From the NCBI RefSeq assembly GCF_025457425.1, contig NZ_JAMXIA010000002.1, positions 1-64,000 on the forward strand: a stretch of 64,000 nucleotides of DNA, read 5' to 3'. Of the stretch, positions 37,051-44,820 are shown one piece after another. The DNA comes from Chryseobacterium foetidum (GTDB lineage Bacteria; Bacteroidota; Bacteroidia; Flavobacteriales; Weeksellaceae). The notes under the pieces are model-generated. The model saw only the letters and a list, made by a program, of their open reading frames with translations. It did not search any database and was not told where the DNA came from. Each line of letters opens with the position of its first letter. Position 1 is the first letter of the stretch. A program made the translations under genes and the position numbers.

Positions 37051-37111
37051 GGCACAAATTTAGTCACGTTTTAAAACAAATTTTGTATTTTTGTTGTCTA
37101 AAATTGTAACA
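37051..37111. promoter_or_regulatory. Divergent promoter/operator of the damage-response cassette
   Basis: Only 61 bp separate the dinB and S24 start codons. On the plus strand a TATTTTTG minus-7 box lies at 37086-37093. Two short perfect inverted repeats with a 1-nt centre flank or overlap it: ACAAATTTTGT (37076-37086) and TTGTAACAA (37104-37112). These are candidate operators for the S24 repressor. The binding assignment is inference. Confidence 0.5.
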
Positions 37112-37888
37112 ATGTCAAAATTCTCTGATAACATCGTGTTCCTGAGAGGTACGAAAAATATTACTCAACATGAATTGGCGGATATTTTAATGCTTACCCG
37201 ATCAAGGTATGTGGCATATGAATATGGAAGGTCAGAACCTCCTATTGAAATATTGGTTAGAATTTCAAAATACTATGATATCAGCATTGACCTTCTGGTC
37301 AATGTTGATGTCAGGAAATTTTCGATCGATAAGATTATTGAACTACCTGACAACAGAATTGTTCTACCTGTAAGAGTCGATAATGAAGGAAACGATCAGA
37401 TTGAGATCGTTCAGCAAAAAGCTTCTATGGGTTATCTGAACGGTTACAGTGATCCTGAATACATAGAAGGTCTTGATACTATTTCTTTACCATTTTTGAA
37501 AGGAGGGAAGTTCAGGGCATTTCCGGCCGATGGGGATTCAATGCCTCCTTATAAGAACGGAACTTATATTGTGGGAAAATATGTGGAAAATCTTTCGGAC
37601 TTAAAAACCGACAGAACTTATGTTTTCATTACAACCAACGATGGTATCAGTTATAAAAGGTTTCAGTTTCACGAAGCCGATGGGATCTGGGTCCGAGCTG
37701 ACAACCAGTTTTATGAACCATATAAAATTCCTTTAACTGAAATCAAAGAGATTTGGGAATTTGCCTGCAGTATAAATACAAAAGAATATGGACCTGATGA
37801 GTTTGCAGAGCATCATATTCAAAATTTTATCTCGGAGATTAAGACTGATATAAAACAGATAAAAGAAAAAGTGGGTGCCAGAAATTAA
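37112..37888 (+). CDS. LexA-like repressor, XRE HTH plus S24 peptidase
   Basis: The protein has 258 aa from ATG 37112. The longer frame uses a TTG inside the promoter. It has an N-terminal XRE-type HTH (about 3-65: ITQHELADILMLTRSRYVAYE) and a C-terminal S24/LexA peptidase fold. The catalytic dyad is S143 (ADGDSMPP) and K182 (ISYKRF). The expected cleavage site, about 36 residues before the Ser, reads M106-G107 rather than Ala-Gly. It is probably the autoregulated switch of the cassette, de-repressed by RecA after DNA damage. AlkB follows after 62 nt. Confidence 0.9.
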   Translation: MSKFSDNIVFLRGTKNITQHELADILMLTRSRYVAYEYGRSEPPIEILVRISKYYDISIDLLVNVDVRKFSIDKIIELPDNRIVLPVRVDNEGNDQIEIVQQKASMGYLNGYSDPEYIEGLDTISLPFLKGGKFRAFPADGDSMPPYKNGTYIVGKYVENLSDLKTDRTYVFITTNDGISYKRFQFHEADGIWVRADNQFYEPYKIPLTEIKEIWEFACSINTKEYGPDEFAEHHIQNFISEIKTDIKQIKEKVGARN

Positions 37889-37950
37889 TTTTTTTTAGAT
37901 AAATAAAAGGTAATTTAACATTACGATAAATATTTTAAAAGAGAAGAAGT

Positions 37951-38565
37951 ATGGGTCAGCTTAGTTTGTTTGCTGCTGATGAATTTTACGAATTTCCCCA
38001 AGATCTGTTGGAATACAGAGAGAATTTTATCGACATGCATGAAGCAGATCTTTTGAAAGATCATCTGCTTCAAACTGTTAAATGGGAACAGCGAACACAG
38101 AAGATGTATGATAGGGAGGTTATAACACCAAGGCTGACTGCATGGTACGGAGATGACAGAAAATCTTATGAAACCGCAGACAGTAATGTATCAGTGAACA
38201 ACAGCTGGACTCCGGAGCTTTTGTTGTTAAAGGAAAGAATTGAAAAAGAATTCGGATATCGCTTTAATGGCGTTCTGCTTAATTTGTACAGGAATAATAA
38301 TGATTCAGTTGCCTGGCATAGGGATAAAGAAAGCAGTTACGGAAAGCGGCCGGTAATTGCATCAGTCAGTCTTGGGCAAACGAGAAATTTTGATTTCAGA
38401 AAAAAAGATCATCACCAAAGTAAATACAGCCTTGCGCTTCCAAATGGATCTCTGCTTATCATGAAAGGCGATTTACAGGAAAACTGGCAACACCGAATTG
38501 CAAAATCTGCTGTTCCAATGAAAGAAAGAATAAATCTGACATTTAGGTTAATCCGGGAATTGTAA
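37951..38565 (+). CDS. alkB: AlkB-like 2-oxoglutarate dioxygenase with clamp-binding N-terminus
   Basis: This 204-aa Fe(II)/2OG DNA-repair demethylase resembles the ALKBH2/3-type short AlkB. The iron ligands are H and D in WHRDKE and the His in WQHRIAK. RINLTFR supplies the arginines for 2-oxoglutarate. The N-terminus starts MGQLSLF: residues 3-7 (37957-37971) exactly match the bacterial sliding-clamp binding consensus. This would bring alkylation repair to the replication fork together with DinB. It lies downstream of the S24 gene and 11 nt before the XseA-like gene. Confidence 0.9.
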   Translation: MGQLSLFAADEFYEFPQDLLEYRENFIDMHEADLLKDHLLQTVKWEQRTQKMYDREVITPRLTAWYGDDRKSYETADSNVSVNNSWTPELLLLKERIEKEFGYRFNGVLLNLYRNNNDSVAWHRDKESSYGKRPVIASVSLGQTRNFDFRKKDHHQSKYSLALPNGSLLIMKGDLQENWQHRIAKSAVPMKERINLTFRLIREL

Positions 38566-38576
38566 TTTAAATCAAC

Positions 38577-39566
38577 ATGGAGGATCAACACTTAAACCAT
38601 ACGGTTTATTCACCCACAGCTATCATGGGAATTTTCAGTAATGCCCTAAAGTTCAGTGCTACTGTCAATCTCATATATTTAAAAGGCAGATACTCTTTTG
38701 GAGGTGGTAAATCGTACGGTAACCATTACTATGACCATCTGTTTTCCGAAGGTGATAATACTTTTGTCGGCGTTCGAATTTCTGCATTGCTCAGAAATAA
38801 AATCAGCAACAATGATGTCTACACGCTGAGAGGTTTTATTGAAAAGAGTATAAAAAATTCTTCCATTGAGCTTCGTTTTGTCGTTGACGAGATCTGCCGG
38901 CAGGAGGAAAAATCAATATCAGAGGAGGAATTGGAAAAGTATGAGCTTATTCAAAGCAAGCTTAAGATCGGATTAAAAAATATCGATACCCTGATCAGGG
39001 ATAAGATTCTAAAGAAAGAAAAAATCAAAGTGGCCAATATTTATGGTAATAATGCCATCGTGCAAAAGGATTTTTTAGAAGGGTTGGATGTTTCGGCGAT
39101 GAATTTTGACATTGATGACCACATCTGTAATATCACTTCATCTACTGCAATCATGTCAAAACTGAGCGAAGTTTCAGCTTTGAACTACGATATTATAGCT
39201 CTCGTACGGGGCGGTGGAGATCGTCAGAGTATGGAGACCTTTAATGATCTGGTTCTGGCAGAACTTTTTATTAGCCTTAAATCCGTCATGGTGACTGCGA
39301 TCGGACATACAGTTGATGAAACACTTTTAGACAAACTTGCTGACAAAAGATTTCACTTGCCACATGATTATGGTGCAGGACTGCATTCTATTGTGGAGAA
39401 GGTTTCCCATGAGCGATCCAATTCAAGGACTTTACTGATTGATGAAGTAAAAAAAGATGTTTCCAGGCAGTTTTTCGAGCAGGTTGAAACTCTTGAAAAG
39501 CAACTAAAGAAAAAAAATGATGAATTCACCGAAGCCCAAAAAACCTTTAAAGAGCAGGTTGGTTGA
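38577..39566 (+). CDS. ExoVII large subunit-like (XseA) protein, N-terminal part
   Basis: The 329-aa frame contains an OB-like N-terminus (about 25-100) and an XseA-type catalytic core (IIALVRGGGDRQSMETFND, TAIGHTVDETLLDKLAD). A coiled coil then starts. It stops at 39566, but the next frame continues the same coiled coil (ARNDEF in one frame repeats KKNDEF in the other). The frames can be joined by dropping one base in GGTTGGTT (39557-39564). The whole product would be about 448 aa and end in a membrane segment. No XseB gene is near. It is the last gene after S24 and AlkB. The nuclease role is inferred from the core motifs. Confidence 0.75.
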   Translation: MEDQHLNHTVYSPTAIMGIFSNALKFSATVNLIYLKGRYSFGGGKSYGNHYYDHLFSEGDNTFVGVRISALLRNKISNNDVYTLRGFIEKSIKNSSIELRFVVDEICRQEEKSISEEELEKYELIQSKLKIGLKNIDTLIRDKILKKEKIKVANIYGNNAIVQKDFLEGLDVSAMNFDIDDHICNITSSTAIMSKLSEVSALNYDIIALVRGGGDRQSMETFNDLVLAELFISLKSVMVTAIGHTVDETLLDKLADKRFHLPHDYGAGLHSIVEKVSHERSNSRTLLIDEVKKDVSRQFFEQVETLEKQLKKKNDEFTEAQKTFKEQVG

Positions 39567-39924
39567 GAATCATAACAAGAATTTTGCTGAACAGTTGAAA
39601 GCCAGAAATGACGAATTTCAAAAACTTCAGGCTAGTTCCGGCAAGCAGCTTGGAGATCTGCAGAACAATTTTCAGGAACAACAGAAACAGCGGCAGACCG
39701 ACATGGAAAGTTACAAAAAAGAAATTGCTGCCATGTATGAAAAGAATCTCAGGTCCGCAATCAATGAAGAGACCAGTTCCCTAAAGGTAAATCTCGAAAT
39801 GATGAAACAGGAAAATGGAAGATTGAATCAGAAGTTAGAATACAGTGTAACGGATTATGCTAAAATCATTACTGCATTTATTCTGGCTCTTATTATGGGA
39901 TTTGTAATGGCAAAATTGACGTGA
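39517..39924 (+). CDS. Coiled-coil/membrane tail of the XseA-like protein (plus-1 frame)
   Basis: The 135-aa frame overlaps the end of the previous one. Residues from about 17 on form a Gln/Lys/Glu-rich coiled coil, and the last 22 residues (IITAFILALIMGFVMAKLT region) form one membrane helix. The first 16 residues look uncoding, so I read this as the C-terminal part of the XseA-like gene after a frameshift near 39557-39564. Translation from the ATG at 39517 as a separate small membrane protein is the alternative. An A8 run directly precedes that ATG. Confidence 0.6.
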   Translation: MMNSPKPKKPLKSRLVENHNKNFAEQLKARNDEFQKLQASSGKQLGDLQNNFQEQQKQRQTDMESYKKEIAAMYEKNLRSAINEETSSLKVNLEMMKQENGRLNQKLEYSVTDYAKIITAFILALIMGFVMAKLT

Positions 39925-40210
39925 AATTCATAATTCCTGTTCTTAGCATGAGAAAATCATTGATACACATTTGTAAAATCAGTGGCAGAGAAGAATTTAC
40001 ATTATCTATAATCCTGATCGGATCTTATGTTTCATAACAACCGCTTTCTTTAATAGTTTATGCTGTCTTTTGATGGGGGATCTAATAACTCTTCATATTA
40101 CATGAAATTCATTCTGAATTGAATTTAAGAAAACTTTAGGATTTGTGCTGATGCTGTATGGTACAGGGATTGCAAAGATATTTGTACACTAATCAAAAAT
40201 AATTATTATT

Positions 40211-40663
40211 ATGGACAACAGTAAAACAGTATCTACCTTAAATGATCTTTTGAACATTACGAACGACAGAATTAAGGGATTCAGTAAAGTTGAAGACAAG
40301 GTATGGGACAGCTATTCACATTTGAAAACAGACTATGAACAAATGGTCAGCCAGTCTCAGACAATGAAATCGGATCTCATTACATTAATAAGAGAAAAAG
40401 GAGGGGAGCCGGATGACAGTTCCACAACTGCTGGTGCTCTTCACAGAACATGGATTGATATTAAAAATTCTTTCGGAGGCGATAATGCAGAGTCTACACT
40501 GGAAAATGTGGCTTTTGGTGAAAAAGCAGCTATAGAAGCTTATGAAAGTGCATTAAACGATGGATCCCTTTGTCCTGAGAGTTCTTCACTCGTAACTGAG
40601 CAGCTTTCTCAATTAAGATCCTCATACAGCAAATTCGAAAATCTTGAAAAAAGTACTGATTAA
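40211..40663 (+). CDS. DUF2383 four-helix protein (PA2169 family)
   Basis: This 150-aa protein of the PA2169/DUF2383 ferritin-like helical family has VSTLNDLLNITNDRIKGF at the start and GALHRTWIDIKNSF in the middle. The helix ENVAFGEKAAIEAYESAL carries the family's conserved Glu residues. The family is linked to general stress in many bacteria and no activity is established. It is a single gene with a strong terminator. It is similar in style to the DUF892 gene at 25208, another stress-type helical bundle. Confidence 0.88.
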   Translation: MDNSKTVSTLNDLLNITNDRIKGFSKVEDKVWDSYSHLKTDYEQMVSQSQTMKSDLITLIREKGGEPDDSSTTAGALHRTWIDIKNSFGGDNAESTLENVAFGEKAAIEAYESALNDGSLCPESSSLVTEQLSQLRSSYSKFENLEKSTD

Positions 40664-40684
40664 TTTCCGTGCAATTAAAACAAG

Positions 40685-40712
40685 ACTCCTGAACGCAAAC
40701 GCTTTCAGGAGT
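40685..40712 (+). terminator. Rho-independent terminator
   Basis: A 9-bp stem (ACTCCTGAA with its complement), extended by inner pairs, is followed by TTTTTAGTTTTT. It lies 22 nt after the DUF2383 gene. Confidence 0.85.
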
Positions 40713-40896
40713 TTTTAGTTTTTATAACATTCGATGTGGAAAGCTCTATCATATTACACTGAAGCCCTTTAATGCACAAAAAAATCTATTAAATTTTTTA
40801 ATAGATTTAAAAATTCCCTCAATCATCCATATGCCTGTTAAAATGTTTAGAAATGATAATAGAAATTTTAGCATTTTCTGCTACTGAATGTTAAAA

Positions 40897-41118
40897 CTAG
40901 AAGCTTACTCTGATATCACCTGGATTTTTCATCGTAATCGTAATCTCATTAATATCATCGGAAATTTCGTATTCAGCTTTTGTGTAGGTGTCATAATCCT
41001 GCTTTTCCAGAACTTCTATATCACCGTATCCAACTTCATCTTTTGAAATCTTTAGAGAATAATTTTCTGTGGCGTCATCTTTAGTAAAATGTTCCTTTGT
41101 AAAATCAATGAACTGCAT
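40897..41118 (-). CDS. Hypothetical small acidic protein
   Basis: The protein has 73 aa from ATG 41118. The frame extends to 41154, but the added residues look uncoding. It is acidic and rich in beta-forming residues (YSLKISKDEVGYGDIEVL, EITITMKNPGDIRVSF). It has no signal peptide or membrane segment. No family is recognised, and it stands alone. Confidence 0.6.
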   Translation of the reverse strand: MQFIDFTKEHFTKDDATENYSLKISKDEVGYGDIEVLEKQDYDTYTKAEYEISDDINEITITMKNPGDIRVSF

Positions 41119-41853
41119 AATTTTAATGTATTTGGTTAGCTCTGTATATATCAAATACTGTACAGTTGTTAATAATCATTGCAAAATTTTCTTAATCTCC
41201 CTACGGAAATGTTTCCATTTTATTTTCGATATTAAATAATTATGTTCATCTGCAGGAAGAGAATACGGAAATAGGTTGATAGCAACATGATCTGATATTT
41301 GTTCCCCATGAAATACTACTTATGTAATATGGGTGGAAACTTCAGGAGAATCTTTTATAAAACCGAGAGCGCCTGTCACGCGGTATCATTAATTCCTAAG
41401 GAGAAATTAGATTCGGTTTTGAACTCTTCATCCATTTAACAGTATTGGTAAAAGGCTGTATATACCAATCACATTATATGTTCACTATCTTGATTATGTT
41501 AGATAAATCAGAAAGAATGAGGAATCCAAAAAATTTGATTGCCTGAAAGATATAACTTATTGTATTGATTGAATAGTTGACGGCGAAACATGAAATAATA
41601 CCAAAATATAAAGAAAATTGTGATTTATAATAGCCGTTCCACTATTAACCGTAAATAAATATAATGATACAATCAAAAAATAAGACCTTCCTAAATGATT
41701 GAGAAAGATCTTACTGAATGAGTATTGTATATGCGCTTAATTGTTATCAAACTAAATGCCACTCCAATCTTAAAGACGGATTTTAATTAAAATCTCTCAG
41801 GACATCCTCATAGTGAGATATAATCTGATGGATTTACTATATTTACAGAAAAA
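41119..41853. other. Intergenic region, no gene seen
   Basis: About 735 bp of AT-rich DNA with no supported ORF between two small hypothetical genes. No clear structure was recognised. Confidence 0.45.
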
Positions 41854-42102
41854 ATGACGTTAAATCTTCTACTTTGTGCTCGTAATTCTACGAAGCCTAT
41901 AGTTCATCAGTTATTTGAAACAGGAAAAGAGCTAAAAATTGGAGAATCTTTTGAGTATGGGTCATACTATCAAAGCCTCCTGAACAAACGCACAGAAAAA
42001 TATTTTGAAAATAGTGAGCTCGAACCCGGTATCTATAAGGTTATCAATGTTGATAAAAATGAATCTGAACAGTTCTTAAATGTAAAATTACAACTTACAT
42101 AA
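41854..42102 (+). CDS. Hypothetical small protein
   Basis: This 82-aa protein of unknown family begins MTLNLLLCARNSTKPI and ends with beta-rich PGIYKVINVDKNES and NVKLQL. It has no export signal. A terminator starts 9 nt after its stop, which supports it as a real transcription unit. Confidence 0.6.
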   Translation: MTLNLLLCARNSTKPIVHQLFETGKELKIGESFEYGSYYQSLLNKRTEKYFENSELEPGIYKVINVDKNESEQFLNVKLQLT

Positions 42103-42110
42103 ATTACAAT

Positions 42111-42126
42111 GCACCTTTACAGGTGC
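42111..42126 (+). terminator. Rho-independent terminator
   Basis: A GCACCT / AGGTGC stem with a TTAC loop is followed by seven T. It directly follows the 82-aa gene. Confidence 0.8.
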
Positions 42127-42202
42127 TTTTTTTATTCGGTAAAGTGATTACTATAATGACTATACGGGTTGATGTGTAAGATCTCAGAACTGCATATGTC
42201 AA

Positions 42203-42616
42203 TTAAATAAAAGACCTGCGATCAATAATGATGTAAGCATTTAATAACTTCACTTTTTTTTTGATTTCGCTTATAATTTCTTTAGCATGAGTATTGTCCG
42301 GATTTATTTGCAGGGCCTTTTGATAGTTTTTCACGGTCAGTTCAAAATTCCCCAGCTCCAGATAGATTTCTCCTAAACGATCAAAGGCATTAGTCCCATA
42401 GGAAAAGAGCAAAATATTTGATTTGAATAATTCCAATGTGTCTTTCAGTCTTTTCTGCGCAGCCTCTTAATAGCCCCAGTTATTTATATCGCTTTCTGTC
42501 AGTACAGAATCTTTGATTTTGGATTTTAAGTTTTCTACGGTCTCCGTGACATTTTTGTAACCATCTTTGTCTGAGAATAACTTTAATTTTTGCAGAGGGT
42601 AGTATTCCGAATTCAT
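42203..42616 (-). pseudogene. TPR-domain protein fragment with in-frame stop
   Basis: Two frames on the minus strand are in phase and separated by a single TAA (42467-42469). The upstream part (from ATG 42616) ends TESDINNWGY. The downstream part continues EAAQKRLKDTLELFKSN and then a TPR unit (YLELGNFELTVKNYQKAL). A CAA-to-TAA change would explain the stop. The order resembles the C-terminal TPR tail of Bacteroidota alpha/beta-hydrolase or serine-hydrolase esterases, whose catalytic part is missing here. The parent family is a guess. Confidence 0.6.
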
Positions 42617-42839
42617 TTTCAACTTTAATATAAGGTATTAATGATTCGGTAATTAGTCTTTGAAGCCATACGATGTGCAAAGGTAGAAATTGGTCAGTAC
42701 GACTACTGCTAAATAATCTCTTGGATATACAGACAGGGCTGAAATATTGCTACTGTTAGAGCTTCCGCTGGAAATTCTTTCTGTCAATAACAGGTCAGCC
42801 TTCACTCTCAACATTTAAGATAGGAAAATAATTCAAAAA

Positions 42840-42871
42840 AACCAACGGTCATCCTTAAACGACCATTGGTT
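42840..42871 (-). terminator. Terminator of the T9SS paralogue genes
   Basis: An 11-bp stem (AACCAATGGTC with GACCGTTGGTT on the minus strand, one G-U pair) is followed by a T run on that strand. It lies 30 nt after the gene at 42900. Confidence 0.8.
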
Positions 42872-42899
42872 AAATTAATTATAAAAAATAGAAAGTGTT

Positions 42900-44756
42900 T
42901 TATCTCTTCATCACTTTACCGGTAAGGTTTCCCTTGACAGTTGTAATTTTTATAATATAGTGTCCTGTTGAAAGACCTTGCATTTGGATTTTGTTATCAT
43001 TATTCTCAAATTTACCCTGTTTCACCAGTTGTCCTGCAGTAGAGTAGATTGCATAATTTTGTAAAGCGTTTTTAGTACTTACCAATACAAAATCCTGTGT
43101 TGGATTTGGGTAAAATGAGATTTGGCTATCTTCAATTTTGGTCTCAGCTGTACTTAGTGCGCTGCATGCAGTATTTGCAAGCTTTGCAAAGAAAAAATTA
43201 CTTTTCTGAGATCCTGAAGCATTGCTGATTGTTGGAACCCCGTCATTGGGATCAACAAACAATTGTCCATTAATGAACCCTCCGAGCATAATATTTCCAT
43301 CATTATCAGTTGCTATTGCTGTAAAGTGGTCTTCTGCTCCCGAACTTCCCAGTACTTCGTGAGTTCCTGTTATAGCACCTGTGTCTTTATTAAATTTTAC
43401 AACCAAAGGGTCAGTACGCTCATTAACAGGTCTTACCATAGGAAAATTTCCCCATGTTTCGCGGATGCTTCCTTTTGCGAAAAGAACCTCATTTCCTTTA
43501 ATCGTAATTGGCATTCTGGCATTTTCGACAGCAACTTGTGTAGAGCCATCAGATAAAGCTACTGGATTAGTGCACCATAGCACTGTACCCGAGATGTTAA
43601 GTTTTGCCACAAAACTAATACGTCCGGAAAGCGGAGTTGAAAAAGTGTAGCTTCCAAATGTTGCTGGTGTTGGAGCACCTTCAGAATATAGACCAGAAAC
43701 ATAAATATCACTTGTTACAGGATCTTTTTTTAAACCAAATATATTATCAGATGGCTGAGCAAATCCGTTATCAATTTCTTTTCTCCATAACTCTGCAAAG
43801 GTGGTACTGTTAAATGCCAATACAAATGCACTTTCGTTAATACCAATGTTATTATAAGAAAAAGCTGCGGTTGATCCTGTATTTATGGGGGATGTTCCAC
43901 CAAGATAATATCGGCTGTTTACTTCGTCATAAATAAAATTCAGATAGCCAGAACTGAAGTTGGTAAAACCTTGGATAGGTAGTAACGAAGGAGTTCCTAC
44001 AATATTTCCTAAAGCATTATACTTTATCAGAAAATATTGGAAGTTGTTATTGGTGTTATAAGTACTAGGTACTGTAATTAATCCTCCAAGATGCGAACCA
44101 TTAGAAAATCCCACTATAATATGGATTATGCCCTGCGAATCAATGAGTGGAGTTCCCACATCTATGTAACTATTGAACAGAGAAACATCATCTTGAAACG
44201 CCTTTCTCCAAGCTAACTGACCGTCATCTGTATTGTATTTTAAAAGAAATCCGGTTTTCAGCGCTGCCTGAGGTTCACTAAAATTATTGGATATCATTGG
44301 CTGTATGTCACTGTCACCAAACCTTGGCGGTAAATTTCCGCTTCCCGGTGTTGCATTATTTGGCATGAAGGCACTTACATACAACCCCCCATTATTATCT
44401 AAAACAATTTTATGCGCTTGACCTCCAGTATTACCACTTCCTCCTATCGTTCTCGTCCATCTCACATTTCCCTGACAATCGGTAGAAAATATTATTAAGT
44501 TACGACCACCATAGTTTGTAACAGGTTGCCCGTCTAATAATGGTGTGGTATTAAATAAAGAGCTTAGATAGTAAGTATTATTCTGATTATCTACTGCAAT
44601 ATCTAATATCTGCTCATCAAACTTTTGATCAAACCCAACAGAATTTATTCCATTAAAAGCTCCTCCTGTTTTTGCCCATTGCCATTGGTAGGTTTGAGCT
44701 CTTAATACTGTAATATTTGTAATTATCAATATAAAAAGTGTGATTATTTTCTTCAT
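42900..44756 (-). CDS. T9SS-secreted beta-propeller-like protein, paralogue A
   Basis: The protein has 618 aa. A signal peptide (about 1-20, ending LRAQ) is followed by a long repeat region with SBBP-like blades (ILDIAVDNQNNTYYLSSLF, IVLDNNGGLYVSAF, KKDPVTSDIYVSGLY, TDNDGNIMLGGF). A type A T9SS sorting domain ends it (SFYPNPTQDFVLVSTKN, GHYIIKITT). It is a tandem copy of the next gene, 64 nt away. The N-terminal 150 and C-terminal 230 residues are almost identical between copies, while the centre differs. The ligand is unknown. Confidence 0.88.
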   Translation of the reverse strand: MKKIITLFILIITNITVLRAQTYQWQWAKTGGAFNGINSVGFDQKFDEQILDIAVDNQNNTYYLSSLFNTTPLLDGQPVTNYGGRNLIIFSTDCQGNVRWTRTIGGSGNTGGQAHKIVLDNNGGLYVSAFMPNNATPGSGNLPPRFGDSDIQPMISNNFSEPQAALKTGFLLKYNTDDGQLAWRKAFQDDVSLFNSYIDVGTPLIDSQGIIHIIVGFSNGSHLGGLITVPSTYNTNNNFQYFLIKYNALGNIVGTPSLLPIQGFTNFSSGYLNFIYDEVNSRYYLGGTSPINTGSTAAFSYNNIGINESAFVLAFNSTTFAELWRKEIDNGFAQPSDNIFGLKKDPVTSDIYVSGLYSEGAPTPATFGSYTFSTPLSGRISFVAKLNISGTVLWCTNPVALSDGSTQVAVENARMPITIKGNEVLFAKGSIRETWGNFPMVRPVNERTDPLVVKFNKDTGAITGTHEVLGSSGAEDHFTAIATDNDGNIMLGGFINGQLFVDPNDGVPTISNASGSQKSNFFFAKLANTACSALSTAETKIEDSQISFYPNPTQDFVLVSTKNALQNYAIYSTAGQLVKQGKFENNDNKIQMQGLSTGHYIIKITTVKGNLTGKVMKR

Positions 44757-44820
44757 AGGCTTTAGTATAGAATTAGTTAATAATGCTGTTTGATCATCTT
44801 AGAATTAATTCTTTTAGACG

